Positions 26,301 through 34,982 of a stretch of 43,259 bases of DNA are shown one piece after another (within the stretch, counting starts at the first letter, position 1; each line of letters starts with the position of its first letter). The notes under the pieces were generated by a model. That model did no database searches, was not told the DNA's origin, and worked only from the letters and a program-made list of their open reading frames with translations. Where the stretch lies: positions 1 through 43,259 of the forward strand of contig JAPDRN010000201.1 in NCBI GenBank assembly GCA_030247855.1, given 5' to 3'. The position numbers were made by a program, and so were the translations under genes. Source of the stretch: Knufia peltigerae (taxonomy: Eukaryota; Ascomycota; Eurotiomycetes; Chaetothyriales; Trichomeriaceae).

Positions 26301-27251
26301 CAGGTTGGCGTTGCCGCCCTTGCCGGATGCCGTGAAATCCAATGCCAGCGGCGCGATGGCCGAGCTGGCCAGCGCGGGCGACAACAGCGCAAGGTCCAGT
26401 TCGTCGCTACGCACGGTCGCATTCCAGGTCGGATCGGTGCGGCCATCGAACACCAGCATCGCGTGCAGCGGCTTTGGTGCGCGACCGGCCAACGCCACTT
26501 CCATATGCGCCAGATCACCGCGTGCGACCAGGCCGACCGTGGCCGCGGTCCGCCCGCGCGGTGCCGGCAGCACCGCAGTGACGGTGACGTCGGTGTCGTA
26601 GTCCTTGGCCGGGATGTAGCGGCCTTGGGCAGTGAAATTACCCATGTCGCTGTCCACGACCAGCTTGCGCGCCTGGAACTCGCCGTTGGCGATCTCGATG
26701 CCACCACGCACGCGGCTGATGTCGATCACCGGCTCGTTGGCCTGGCTGATGCGGAAGCCATCGATGGCGATGACATCGGCCTGGATCGCCAGCGGCATTT
26801 CGATCTGCGGCAGCGAATCAGGCCACGACGGCAGCTTGAACGGCTCATCGCTCTTGGCCAGGTTGAGCGTGGCGTTGGTCAGTTCCAGCTTGTCCAGCAG
26901 CAGCTTGCGGCCCAGCAGCGGACGCAGGTCCGGTTCCAGGTGTACGCGCTCAGCGTGGAAATGGATGTCGTCGTAGCGGAAGTCGACGTTGTACAGGGTC
27001 AGCGGTCCGGCCACCGGGCCATCGACCTTGTCCCAGGTGAAGCTGGCACCCACCGGCAAGCGTGCCACCACCTGCGCCAACAGCACATCGCGACCGGCCA
27101 CCGTCTGCAGCAGCCAGTACACAGCCAGCAGGGCAACCAGCACCAGGCCGACCACGCCCGCGCCGGACCATGCCCAGAAACGGCGACGGCGGTAGAAGCG
27201 AACGCGTCGCGGCGGCGTGTTCGGCGACGGGGTCGGTGCGGGCGTGCTCAC
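23382..27251 (-). CDS. tamB: Translocation and assembly module inner membrane component TamB
   Basis: A 1289-residue AsmA-like protein anchored in the inner membrane by one N-terminal helix (WSGAGVVGLVLVALLAVYWLL, roughly residues 28-48) and extending through the periplasm as a long beta-rich groove. The C-terminal ~350 residues are the conserved DUF490/TamB domain, for example LKGALTGKMQVWAKPGREM, TITRGNLNWNYNAVSDPRIN and LGYLVLGRSLTG. It works with TamA in inserting some outer membrane proteins and probably in phospholipid traffic. The start is GTG at 27251, overlapping the tamA stop as GTGA, so the two are translationally coupled. Length is normal for the family. Confidence 0.96.
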   Translation of the reverse strand: MSTPAPTPSPNTPPRRVRFYRRRRFWAWSGAGVVGLVLVALLAVYWLLQTVAGRDVLLAQVVARLPVGASFTWDKVDGPVAGPLTLYNVDFRYDDIHFHAERVHLEPDLRPLLGRKLLLDKLELTNATLNLAKSDEPFKLPSWPDSLPQIEMPLAIQADVIAIDGFRISQANEPVIDISRVRGGIEIANGEFQARKLVVDSDMGNFTAQGRYIPAKDYDTDVTVTAVLPAPRGRTAATVGLVARGDLAHMEVALAGRAPKPLHAMLVFDGRTDPTWNATVRSDELDLALLSPALASSAIAPLALDFTASGKGGNANLHGRVKQGEQELELAPSVVSLQDQVLKVSPLVVKGLGGEARLEGTADFSQEDQQKLNFSVIAQDLTWVPAPDPNTAGSSPVPVTLKEARFGLAGTLKAWAAIGRADVEREKQKAQLRFDVRGNDQAAEIRELQAQTPGGQLQVEGKVAWAPQLDWDAKATLKDFDPGYFAPGWDGRLSGNLASKGRQLPPPANAPPGTAGTLQATVDLPSLKGTLRQRNVDAQGKFALQGEQGQGELKLAVGSSRVTASGKVGDRLDIDARFEPLQLSDLLPGADGGLRGQVQVKGPRDAPDITADLVGNNLNWDGYGAESLSIKGRLPWRGDSGTLAIQGQQVNAGMLLERLNIDAQGSVSNLRLAAQTRNELGAIELQGSVRQQGEQWRGELATLRIAPVKGDAWALRAPAAFAINGGNYTLGETCLGAATGGALCAHANWPREGLVVRGDALPLALVQPWLPPQSGRRIYLRGELNLDAQIRPRGNAWEGHVEVRSPEGGVRLGENRNTSVGADANRGELVRYDQFSLKLDMTPASIKGYLGMGFQGNGFVDAKMQTGWEPGAPLNGELYLNMSRLYWLELFSPDVVRPTGLIEGHVSLRGTRGQPSLGGDAQLSNFKGEFPALGLTFDQGKGSFVAQPDGSAKITAQANSGKGTLYVDGGLSWFGDAQPLQLKIHGENVLLSNTSELRIIANPNLDFTLAKAAMELRGTVHVPEADIDLERLDRGTSVSEDVVVLDPADPEESRTSPLDMELTVSLGDKVKMTGFGLKGALTGKMQVWAKPGREMTANGGLEVSGRYKAYGQDLTITRGNLNWNYNAVSDPRINIRAERRIGDVTAGIDVTGRAQQPRADVWSDPAMSQSEALGYLVLGRSLTGASSDQTQQVNAASAALSAGSGLLASQLGAKLGLDDAGVSQSRALGGSVIGVGKFISPKLYVGYGVSLVGAGSVITLKYLLRRGFDVEVESSTVENRGSLNWRREK

Positions 27252-29032
27252 AGGTCCGCTCCGATGTTGAGGTACAGCTGGAACTGCGAATCAGGGTTGT
27301 TCAGACCGTGCGCGATATCCACCCGCACCGGGCCCACCGGCGACTTCCAGCGCACGCCGAAGCCGACGCCGGTATGCAGGTCGATATCGGTATCGAAGGC
27401 GCTGCCGGTATCGACGAACACCGCCGCACCCCACGGGCCGCCATTGAAGTAATGCTCGTATTCGGCCGAACCGACCACCAGGTGCTTGGCACCCAGAGCG
27501 TACTTGTCGGGTCTCGGCGTGCGCGGGCCGACCTCACGGTAGGCATAGCCGCGGATGCTGCGGTCGCCACCGGCGAAGTAGCGCAGGCTGGGCGGCATCG
27601 CGACCAGGTCACTGGTCCAGGTGGTGCCGCCTTCGCCGCGCAGGATCAGGCGATTGGTTGGCCCCACCGGGATGTACCAGCGCAGCACCGCATTGGCCTG
27701 CACGAAGCTGGTGTCCGAACCGACGCCTTCGACGCCGGCACGCACCGTCGCCGTGCCACTGATGCCGCTGCGCGGGAACAGCTCGTCGTCCACCTTCACG
27801 TAATCGGCCACGATCTGCGGGTAGACCAGCGTGGACGTGTTGTAGACCGCATCGGTGAATTCGGTGCCCGAGGCATAGCGCCAGCGCTCGCGCAGCGCGT
27901 TGATCGAGGCGATGGCGGTCCAGTTCTCGTTGATCTCGCCGCTGCGGCTGGCGATCAGCTTGAAGTTGCGCAGATCGATGTAGTCGGTCTGCTCGTCGTA
28001 GGCGCTGGCGGCGAAGGTGTACCAGCCATCAAGCCAGTTGAACGCCGGGATGCGGTAGCTGGTGATCAGGCTCTTGCGCTTCTGCGCATAGTCCAGCTGG
28101 GTGTTCATCTTGTGGCCACGGCTGTTCAGGAAACGCCGCTCAAGGCCGCCGCGTACACCGGCGCCACTTTCGCTGCCGTAGCTCAGACCGTAGGAATAGA
28201 TGCTGCGCTTGGCCCGCGTCAGCTTCACATCAACCGGCACTTCGCCGTTTTCATCGGCCTGGTCCGGGCGTGGCTGGATGTCGATCACGCTGAAGTAATC
28301 GAGCTTGGTCAGCGACTCGCGCAGGCGGTCCAGCTTGCCTTCGTGGAAATAGCTGCCCTGGTCCCAGTACACCAGCGGGTCGAACAACTTGTCGTCGAAG
28401 TAGTTCTGCTCGAAGGTCACCGGGCCCATGTTGTAGCGGCGGCCGCTGTCCCAGGTCAGGTCGATGTCGGCAGCGTTGTCCGCGCGGGTGATCTGCACTT
28501 GGCGCTGGGTGTAGTCGGCGTCGAAGTAACCACGCTCGGCCAGGCGCCGGGTCACGGTGATCTTGCTGGCTTCGTACTGGGTATGCTCGAAACGCTGGCC
28601 CTTGCGGGGCTTGAATGCGGTCAGGTCGTCCTGCAGGTACTGGTCGTACATCGCCGGACCGGTGATGTCGATATGCTCGCGGCGCACCAGCACCGGCGGG
28701 CCCTTGTCGACATGGATCAGCACGGTGACGTGCTCGTCCTGCCGCGGCGCCTCGACCTTGATCACCGGGTTGTAGTACCCGAACGGCTCCAGCGCCTGGC
28801 GGGTCTGCCGCTCGGCCTGCGACAGCAGGTACTCCAGGCGCGACTCGCCCTGCTCCTTGCCGATCGTGTCGAACAACGACAGCGACTCCTGGATGTTCTC
28901 GATGATCGCGGCGTCGTCGCCCTTGTCCAATCCCTTGATGTCCACCTTGTCGATGGTGCCGCGCGCATGGGCCACGGAAGTGGCGCAAAGCGAGAGGACC
29001 ATCAGCGGCAGGGCGTATTTCGTTGGCTGCAT
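27248..29032 (-). CDS. tamA: Outer membrane assembly protein TamA (Omp85 family)
   Basis: About 594 residues: a signal peptide (hydrophobic LPLMVLSLCATSVAHA), about 240 residues of POTRA repeats (GTIDKVDIKGLDKGDD onward, with RRLAERGYFDADY in the third), and a C-terminal 16-strand barrel. The Omp85 loop-6 motif appears as GGDRSIRGYAYREVGPR and the last strand as SQFQLYLNIGADL. It forms the outer membrane part of the TAM complex with TamB. ATG at 29032 gives a compact signal peptide; ATG at 29044 four codons earlier is equally possible, neither having a strong ribosome site. Confidence 0.95.
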   Translation of the reverse strand: MQPTKYALPLMVLSLCATSVAHARGTIDKVDIKGLDKGDDAAIIENIQESLSLFDTIGKEQGESRLEYLLSQAERQTRQALEPFGYYNPVIKVEAPRQDEHVTVLIHVDKGPPVLVRREHIDITGPAMYDQYLQDDLTAFKPRKGQRFEHTQYEASKITVTRRLAERGYFDADYTQRQVQITRADNAADIDLTWDSGRRYNMGPVTFEQNYFDDKLFDPLVYWDQGSYFHEGKLDRLRESLTKLDYFSVIDIQPRPDQADENGEVPVDVKLTRAKRSIYSYGLSYGSESGAGVRGGLERRFLNSRGHKMNTQLDYAQKRKSLITSYRIPAFNWLDGWYTFAASAYDEQTDYIDLRNFKLIASRSGEINENWTAIASINALRERWRYASGTEFTDAVYNTSTLVYPQIVADYVKVDDELFPRSGISGTATVRAGVEGVGSDTSFVQANAVLRWYIPVGPTNRLILRGEGGTTWTSDLVAMPPSLRYFAGGDRSIRGYAYREVGPRTPRPDKYALGAKHLVVGSAEYEHYFNGGPWGAAVFVDTGSAFDTDIDLHTGVGFGVRWKSPVGPVRVDIAHGLNNPDSQFQLYLNIGADL

Positions 29033-29169
29033 GCGGCACAGCATACCGACCGAAGGTGACGATGCGAAATGCATCACGTGTTTCGGGATCGGTTGTTAAG
29101 TGGCGGTCAAAATACGCGCGTTTGTGGCGATCATCGCGAGCGCATGCGGAAATGCCGGCATCGCGTCGG

Positions 29170-29192
29170 TGCCGGCCAGCGGCCGGCACTAC
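29170..29192 (-). repeat. SMAG-type palindrome
   Basis: On the minus strand the GTAG head is at 29189-29192 with a perfect 8-bp stem TGCCGGCC / GGCCGGCA. Located between the glyS stop and tamA start. Confidence 0.88.
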
Positions 29193-29194
29193 CG

Positions 29195-29218
29195 GTGGGT
29201 GCCAAGCTTGCCTGGCAC
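29195..29218 (+). repeat. SMAG-like palindrome with GTGG head
   Basis: GTGG at 29195-29198, then a 9-bp stem with one mismatch (arms 29199-29207 and 29210-29218). It ends seven bases before the glyS stop codon. Confidence 0.65.
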
Positions 29219-29224
29219 CACGTC

Positions 29225-31300
29225 TCAGCTGGACAGGTGCTCGATCGCCGCGACCTTGCCCAGGCGCTCGCCCAGCATCGTCAACAGGGCCAGGCGGTTG
29301 CCGCGCAGTGCCGGATCCTCGGCATTGACCATCACCGCGTCGAAGAACGCATCGACCTGCGGACGCAGGCGGGCCAGGCGCGCCAGCACGGCCACGTAGT
29401 CCTTCTGGTGCAGGCTGGTGCCGGTGTCGTCGACGGCTGCAGTCACGGCTTCCGCCAGCGCGCGCTCGGCATCTTCCTGCAGCAGGGCCGCATCGATCTG
29501 GCCCGGAATATCGCCTTCGGCCTTGCGCAGGATGTTGCGGATGCGCTTGTTGGCCGCTGCCAGCGCCTCGGCTTCCGGCAGCGCTGCGAAGATCCCGATC
29601 GCGTCCAGACGACGGTCGAAGTCGTACAGCGAGGCCGGCTTCAGCTCGGCCACCGCATTGAAGTGGCTGGCCGGCACGCCCTTGTCGCTGTAATAGCCCT
29701 TCAGGCGGTCGAGGATGAAGTCGTACAGCTCAGCCACGTCGGCCTGCACGTTGCGCGCGGCCAACCCGGCATTGGCGCTGGCCAGCAGCGCGCGCAGGTC
29801 CAGTTCGAAGCCGCTTTCAATGATCGTGCGGGCCAGGCCCAGCGCGTTGCGGCGCAGGGCGAACGGGTCCTTGTTGCCGGTCGGCTTCAGGCCCGCGGCG
29901 AAACCGCCGGCCAGGGTATCCACACGCTCGGCGATTGCCAGCACTTTGCCCAGCGGCGACAGCGCGATGTCATCACCACCGAAGCGCGGCTGGTAGGCCT
30001 CGTCGATGGCCAGCGCCACCTCCGGCGACTCGCCACCGGTTACCGCGTAGTGGCGGCCAGCGATGCCCTGCAGTTCCGGGAACTCGTTGACCATGCGCGA
30101 CTGCAGGTCGTTCTTGGCCAGCTGCGCGGCACGCTTGGCCAGCACCGGGTCAGCCCCCACCTGCGCGGCGATCACCTCGGCCAGCGCCGCCACGCGCGCG
30201 ACCTTGTCGGCCACGCTGCCCAGCCTGGCCTGGTAAGTCACCGTCTTCAGACCCTCGCCCATCGCCTCCAGGCCCTGCTTCAGGTCTTCGTCGAAGAAGA
30301 ACTTGGCATCGGCGAAGCGCGGGCGGATCACGCGCTCGTAGCCCTTGGCCACTTCGGCCACGTCCTTGGACTCGATGTTGGCGATGCCGATGAACTTCTC
30401 GGTCAGCTTGCCGCCGTCATCCAGCACCGGGAAGAACTTCTGGTTGATCTCCATGGTCTCGATCAGCGCTTCCTGCGGTACCGCCAGGAACGCACGCTCG
30501 AAGCTGCACAGCACCGCCGACGGCCACTCGACCAGGTTCACCACCTGCTCCAGGTTGTCCTCGGTGATGCGCGCGCTGCCACCGGCGGTGGCTGCAGCGG
30601 CTTCAACTTCAGCAACGATGCGCTGGCGACGCTCGGCCGGATCAACCAGCACGAAGGCGGCGCGCAGCGATTCCACATAGTCCTGCGGCTGGGTCAGCCA
30701 CACGGTCTTGTCGTGCAGGAAGCGGTGGCCGCGGCTCATGCGGTCGGCCTTCAGGCCGAACAGTTCGGCCTCCACCACGTCGCCGCCGTGCAACAGCACC
30801 AGCCAGTGCACCGGGCGGGCGAAGCCCCAGCTGTGGTCGCCCCACCGCATCGGCTTGGGAATGGGCATGCCGGCGATGGCCTCGCGCAGGATCTCCGGCA
30901 GCAGCGCAGCGGTACGCGCGCCCTGGGTCACCGCACGGTGCACGAAGCGCTCACCCTTGTTGTCGGTGGTCTTCTCCAGCGCGGTCCAGTCGATCCCGGC
31001 CTTGGCCGCGAAACCCTGCAGCGCCTTGGTCGGCTGGCCTTCGGCGTCCAGCGCGATGTTCAGGTACGGGCCCAGCACTTCGCTGTGCTGTTCCGGCTGT
31101 TCCAGGCCAACGCCCGGCAGCAGCACGGCCAGGCGGCGCGGGGTTGACAGCGGGCGGGCATCGCCCAGCTCCAGTTCGACGCCGCGCTTGCGCAGGCCAT
31201 CGACAACACCGTCGAAGAAGGCCTGGGCCAGGCCCGGCAGCGCCTTGACCGGCAACTCTTCGGTGCCCAGTTCAATCAGCAGGGGAGACAGTTGGCTCAT
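29225..31300 (-). CDS. glyS: Glycyl-tRNA synthetase, beta subunit
   Basis: A 691-residue subunit of the heterotetrameric (alpha2beta2) bacterial glycyl-tRNA synthetase, responsible for tRNA recognition. The N-terminus SPLLIELGTEELPVKALP is diagnostic, followed by GVELELGDARPLSTPRRLA and the HD-like block; the C-terminal DALR-type anticodon-binding region ends LFTML-like as ALLTMLGERLGKVAAIEHLSS. Length is normal. It follows glyQ by 88 bases in the same direction. AGGA lies upstream of the ATG. Confidence 0.97.
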   Translation of the reverse strand: MSQLSPLLIELGTEELPVKALPGLAQAFFDGVVDGLRKRGVELELGDARPLSTPRRLAVLLPGVGLEQPEQHSEVLGPYLNIALDAEGQPTKALQGFAAKAGIDWTALEKTTDNKGERFVHRAVTQGARTAALLPEILREAIAGMPIPKPMRWGDHSWGFARPVHWLVLLHGGDVVEAELFGLKADRMSRGHRFLHDKTVWLTQPQDYVESLRAAFVLVDPAERRQRIVAEVEAAAATAGGSARITEDNLEQVVNLVEWPSAVLCSFERAFLAVPQEALIETMEINQKFFPVLDDGGKLTEKFIGIANIESKDVAEVAKGYERVIRPRFADAKFFFDEDLKQGLEAMGEGLKTVTYQARLGSVADKVARVAALAEVIAAQVGADPVLAKRAAQLAKNDLQSRMVNEFPELQGIAGRHYAVTGGESPEVALAIDEAYQPRFGGDDIALSPLGKVLAIAERVDTLAGGFAAGLKPTGNKDPFALRRNALGLARTIIESGFELDLRALLASANAGLAARNVQADVAELYDFILDRLKGYYSDKGVPASHFNAVAELKPASLYDFDRRLDAIGIFAALPEAEALAAANKRIRNILRKAEGDIPGQIDAALLQEDAERALAEAVTAAVDDTGTSLHQKDYVAVLARLARLRPQVDAFFDAVMVNAEDPALRGNRLALLTMLGERLGKVAAIEHLSS

Positions 31301-31388
31301 CGGATCGATCCTGTGGTGGGGGCGCAGCGCGCGACGCGGCCGGCGCCCCTGGGGAAGTAGGTGAAACGCGTGATGGGAGAACGGGCCG

Positions 31389-32300
31389 TCAGGCCTTCTT
31401 CGCGCCCGGGAAGCCCAGCTTCTCGCGCTGCTCGTAGTAGGCCTTGGCCACCGCCTGCGCCAGCGCCCGCACGCGCAGGATGTAGCGCTGGCGTTCGGTC
31501 ACGCTGATCGCACGGCGCGCATCCAGCAGGTTGAAGGTGTGGCTGGCCTTCATCACCTGCTCGTAGGCCGGCAGCGGCAGGTTCACTTCCACCAGCTTCT
31601 GCGCTTCACGCTCGCAGGCGTCGAAGCGGTGGAACATTTCTTCCACGTCGGCGTATTCGAAGTTGTAGGTGCTCTGCTCCACCTCGTTCTGGTGGTAGAC
31701 GTCACCGTAGGTCACCGGCTGCCCGTCCGGGCCGTAGGTCCACACCAGGTCGTAGACGTTGTCGCAGTTCTGCAGGTACATGCACAGGCGCTCGAGACCG
31801 TAGGTGATCTCGCCCAGCACCGGCCGGCATTCCAGGCCACCGGCCTGCTGGAAGTAGGTGAACTGGGTCACCTCCATGCCGTTGAGCCATACTTCCCAGC
31901 CCAGGCCCCAGGCACCCAGGGTCGGCGATTCCCAGTTGTCCTCGACAAAGCGCAGGTCGTGCACCAGCGGATCGATGCCCACCGCCTTCAGCGAATCCAG
32001 GTACAGCTGCTGGATGTTGTCCGGCGCCGGTTTCATCGCCACCTGGTACTGGTAGTAGCGCTGCAGGCGGTTCGGGTTCTCGCCGTAACGGCCATCGGTC
32101 GGGCGCCGCGAGGGCTGCACGTAGGCCGCGTTCCAGGTTTCCGGACCGATCGCACGCAGGAAGGTGGCCGGGTGGAACGTACCGGCGCCCACCTCCAGGT
32201 CGAGCGGCTGGATGAGCACGCAGCCCTGCTGGGCCCAGAACTGGTTCAGGGTCTGGATCAGGCCCTGGAAGGTGATCGGAACGGTCGGGGTCGCGGACAT
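31389..32300 (-). CDS. glyQ: Glycyl-tRNA synthetase, alpha subunit
   Basis: A 303-residue class II aminoacyl-tRNA synthetase catalytic subunit that forms glycyl-adenylate. TFQGLIQTLNQFWAQQGCVL near the start, the class II motif 2 region AYVQPSRRPTDGRYGENPNR and LEVGAGTFHPATFLRA are all highly characteristic. First gene of glyQ-glyS. A TATACT hexamer on the minus strand (plus-strand 32334-32339), about 35 bases upstream of the start codon, is a likely -10 box. Confidence 0.97.
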   Translation of the reverse strand: MSATPTVPITFQGLIQTLNQFWAQQGCVLIQPLDLEVGAGTFHPATFLRAIGPETWNAAYVQPSRRPTDGRYGENPNRLQRYYQYQVAMKPAPDNIQQLYLDSLKAVGIDPLVHDLRFVEDNWESPTLGAWGLGWEVWLNGMEVTQFTYFQQAGGLECRPVLGEITYGLERLCMYLQNCDNVYDLVWTYGPDGQPVTYGDVYHQNEVEQSTYNFEYADVEEMFHRFDACEREAQKLVEVNLPLPAYEQVMKASHTFNLLDARRAISVTERQRYILRVRALAQAVAKAYYEQREKLGFPGAKKA

Positions 32301-32333
32301 ACGGACGAGTCTTGGCCGGCAAAGGGGTGCGCT

Positions 32334-32339
32334 AGTATA
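32334..32339 (-). promoter_or_regulatory. Possible -10 box for glyQS
   Basis: TATACT on the minus strand in the 83-base divergent space between glyQ and the GspE-like gene. No good -35 hexamer stands at the usual spacing. The same A+T patch could also serve the plus-strand gene (TAGTATAAC). Confidence 0.4.
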
Positions 32340-32383
32340 ACGGCCGACCTGCGGGGCATTCCGTACCCGGAAGGAGCAGGTAG

Positions 32384-34219
32384 ATGGAACATCGGCTGCC
32401 CGTGGGCACGCCCGGCGAGCCTGGTGCGGTGCCGTTGCCGCCCGGTCGCCTGCAGTTCGAACAGGTTGCGGCGGCCCTGCTGGCCGATGGCGTGGTGGCT
32501 GCGCACGAGCGCGAGCGCATCCGTTTTTCCGCGCAGGGCGCCCGCAATGCCAGTGAAGTACATCCCCTGGTGCTGCTGTCCAACCTCAAGCTGGCCGCCA
32601 GCGACGGCGGCGACCTCAATCTTGAACGCCTCACCGAGTGGCTGGCCCAGCGCACCGGCAGCCGCTACCTGCGCATCGATCCAACCCGCGTCGACGTCGC
32701 CTCGGTCACCGCCGTGGCCTCGCACGCCTATGCGCGCCGGCATCGCTTCCTGCCGCTGGCGGTGGATACCGAACGCGTACTGGTGGCCACAAGCGAGCCG
32801 CTGGCACAGGAATGGCTGCGCGACCTGCAGCACCTGACCCGCCTGCGCATCGAGCTGGCGGTGGTCAATCCGCTCGACCTGCACCGTTACACCATGGAGT
32901 TCTTCGGCGTCACCCGCTCGGTGCGCGGTGCCCGTGGCGACGTGCGTGGCGAGGCCAACACCACCCTGCCCAGCTTCGAGCAGCTGGTCGAACTGGGCCG
33001 TACCGGCGACGTCAATGCCGACGACCAGCACATCGTGCACATCGTCGACTGGCTGCTGCAGTACGCCTACGAACAGCGCGCGTCGGACATCCACCTGGAG
33101 CCACGCCGCGAAATGGGCCGCATGCGCTTCCGCATCGACGGCGTGCTGCACAAGGTGTTCGAAGTGCCGCCTGCGGTGATGACCGCCGTGGTCAGCCGCA
33201 TCAAGGTGCTCGGACGCATGGACCTGGCCGAGCGCCGGCGCCCGCAGGATGGCCGCATCAAGACCCGCTCGCCCGGCGGCCGTGAAGTGGAAATGCGCTT
33301 GTCGACCATGCCGACCGCCTTCGGCGAGAAGTGCGTGATGCGCATCTTCGACCCGGAAGCGGCCTTCAAGAGCATCGACCAGCTCGGCTTCAGCCCGCAG
33401 GAAGCAGCCGGCTGGACCGCCCTGGTCGAGCGCCCGCACGGCATCGTTCTGGTCACCGGCCCGACCGGTTCGGGCAAGACCACCACCCTGTATTCCACCC
33501 TGAAGCGGCTGGCCACGCCGGACGTCAACGTGTGCACGGTGGAAGACCCGATCGAGATGATCGCGCCGGAATTCAACCAGATGCAGGTGCAGACCAACAT
33601 CGACCTGGATTTCGCCAGCGGTGTGCGTACCCTGCTGCGGCAGGACCCGGACATCATCATGATCGGCGAGATCCGCGACCTGGAAACCGCGCAGATGGCC
33701 GTGCAGGCCTCGCTGACCGGCCACCTGGTGCTGTCCACCCTGCACACCAACGATGCGCCCTCGGCTATCACCCGCCTGCTCGACCTGGGCGTGCCGCATT
33801 ACCTGCTGTCATCCACCGTCAACGGCATCCTCGCCCAGCGCCTGGTGCGCACCCTGTGCCCGCACTGCAAGCAGCCGCACACCCTCGGCAGGGCCGATTG
33901 GGCGGTGCTGGCTGATAGCGAAGCTGCATATCCAGATGCCGCCACGCCCTGTCGGCCGGTCGGTTGCCTGGAGTGCCGGCGCACCGGATTCCTCGGCCGC
34001 ATCGGCCTGTATGAGTTGCTGCCATTGGGCTCGCGCCTGCGCGGGTTGATCCGTGCGGACATGGATCTGGCCGGTTTCAACCGCGCCGCGCGTGCTGAAG
34101 GCGTGCGAACCCTGCGCCAGGCCGGGCTTGAAAAGGTGGCACAGGGGCTGACTACAATCGAGGAAGTCCTGTCAGTACTGCCTCCCCCGGATGAATCCAG
34201 CGCCCTTCCTGATCCTTGA
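32384..34219 (+). CDS. GspE/PilB family secretion or pilus assembly ATPase
   Basis: A 611-residue hexameric traffic ATPase. An N-terminal MshEN/T2SSE-N domain covers about residues 20-180; the core has the Asp box, Walker A GPTGSGKT at 359-366, the VEDPIE Asp box, Walker B DPDIIMIGEIRD at 421-432 and the His box STLHTNDAPS. The zinc-binding tetracysteine motif is complete: Cys492, Cys495, Cys528 and Cys531. AAGGAG lies before the ATG. No other secretin, pseudopilin or GspF/PilC gene is adjacent, so this is an orphan copy of a type II secretion or type IV pilus ATPase. The gene end overlaps the next start by 29 bases. Confidence 0.92.
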   Translation: MEHRLPVGTPGEPGAVPLPPGRLQFEQVAAALLADGVVAAHERERIRFSAQGARNASEVHPLVLLSNLKLAASDGGDLNLERLTEWLAQRTGSRYLRIDPTRVDVASVTAVASHAYARRHRFLPLAVDTERVLVATSEPLAQEWLRDLQHLTRLRIELAVVNPLDLHRYTMEFFGVTRSVRGARGDVRGEANTTLPSFEQLVELGRTGDVNADDQHIVHIVDWLLQYAYEQRASDIHLEPRREMGRMRFRIDGVLHKVFEVPPAVMTAVVSRIKVLGRMDLAERRRPQDGRIKTRSPGGREVEMRLSTMPTAFGEKCVMRIFDPEAAFKSIDQLGFSPQEAAGWTALVERPHGIVLVTGPTGSGKTTTLYSTLKRLATPDVNVCTVEDPIEMIAPEFNQMQVQTNIDLDFASGVRTLLRQDPDIIMIGEIRDLETAQMAVQASLTGHLVLSTLHTNDAPSAITRLLDLGVPHYLLSSTVNGILAQRLVRTLCPHCKQPHTLGRADWAVLADSEAAYPDAATPCRPVGCLECRRTGFLGRIGLYELLPLGSRLRGLIRADMDLAGFNRAARAEGVRTLRQAGLEKVAQGLTTIEEVLSVLPPPDESSALPDP

Positions 34220-34937
34220 AACCGGCCGCCCCGTGCCGTCGCTGCGCCGCTACGGGCGCTTTCCGCACTGGATCCGGGTGGCCGCCGGCCTGGAAGAACA
34301 CGAGACCGTCGTGGTCGACGTCGAGCATGGCGCCGACCTGCCCGATCCACGCAACTTCGCCGGCGTGCTGGTGACCGGCTCGGCCGCATTCGTCACCGAC
34401 CACGCCGAATGGAGCGAGCGCAGTGCCGCCTGGCTGCGACAGACCGCGCACGACGACGTGCCGGTGTTCGGCATCTGCTACGGCCACCAGCTGCTGGCCC
34501 ACGCGCTGGGCGGCGAAGTGGCCTACAACCCCGCCGGGCGCGAATCGGGAACGATTGAACTGGCACTGGACCCGCAGGCCGCGCAGGACCCCTTGTTCCA
34601 GGGCCTGCCGAGCCACTTCGCGGCCCACGCCACCCATCTGCAGACCGTGCTGCGCGTGCCTGAGGGTGCCGCCGTGCTGGCACGCTCGCCGCTGGACGGC
34701 TGCCATGCCTTCCGCTGGGGCCGCCAAGCCTGGGGCGTGCAGTTCCATCCGGAATTTGCCACCCACCACATGCGTGGCTACGTGCGCGCACGCGCCGACT
34801 GCATCGGCCGTCATGGCGGTTGCGCGCGCAGCATCGAGCGCGCGGTCAGCGCCGCGCCGCTGGCGCGCCAGCTGTTGCGGCGCTTTGTCCGCCAGGCCCG
34901 GCTGTCTTCAGCCCAGCCGGTGGCAAAACAGGGATAA
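34191..34937 (+). CDS. Class I glutamine amidotransferase, GMP synthase-like
   Basis: A 248-residue stand-alone triad amidotransferase. Cys96 in PVFGICYGHQLLAHALGGEV is the nucleophile, and His186 and Glu188 in WGVQFHPEFA complete the triad. There is no synthetase domain, so it is a glutaminase-like relative of GuaA's N-terminal half, similar to gamma-glutamyl hydrolase-type proteins of the YfeJ class. The start ATG lies inside the end of the GspE-like gene, suggesting coupled expression, but no functional connection is evident. The C-terminus is Arg-rich (RQLLRRFVRQARL). Confidence 0.9.
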   Translation: MNPAPFLILETGRPVPSLRRYGRFPHWIRVAAGLEEHETVVVDVEHGADLPDPRNFAGVLVTGSAAFVTDHAEWSERSAAWLRQTAHDDVPVFGICYGHQLLAHALGGEVAYNPAGRESGTIELALDPQAAQDPLFQGLPSHFAAHATHLQTVLRVPEGAAVLARSPLDGCHAFRWGRQAWGVQFHPEFATHHMRGYVRARADCIGRHGGCARSIERAVSAAPLARQLLRRFVRQARLSSAQPVAKQG

Positions 34938-34982
34938 TCGGCGGCACGGGCACACCGCCCGGCCCCTCCTGTCCCTCCCCGG

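Noticed and set aside
29070..29090. Second parS-like string near TCACGTGTTTCG
   Set aside because: About 10 of 16 matches, no better than chance in a window of this size with CACGTG present.
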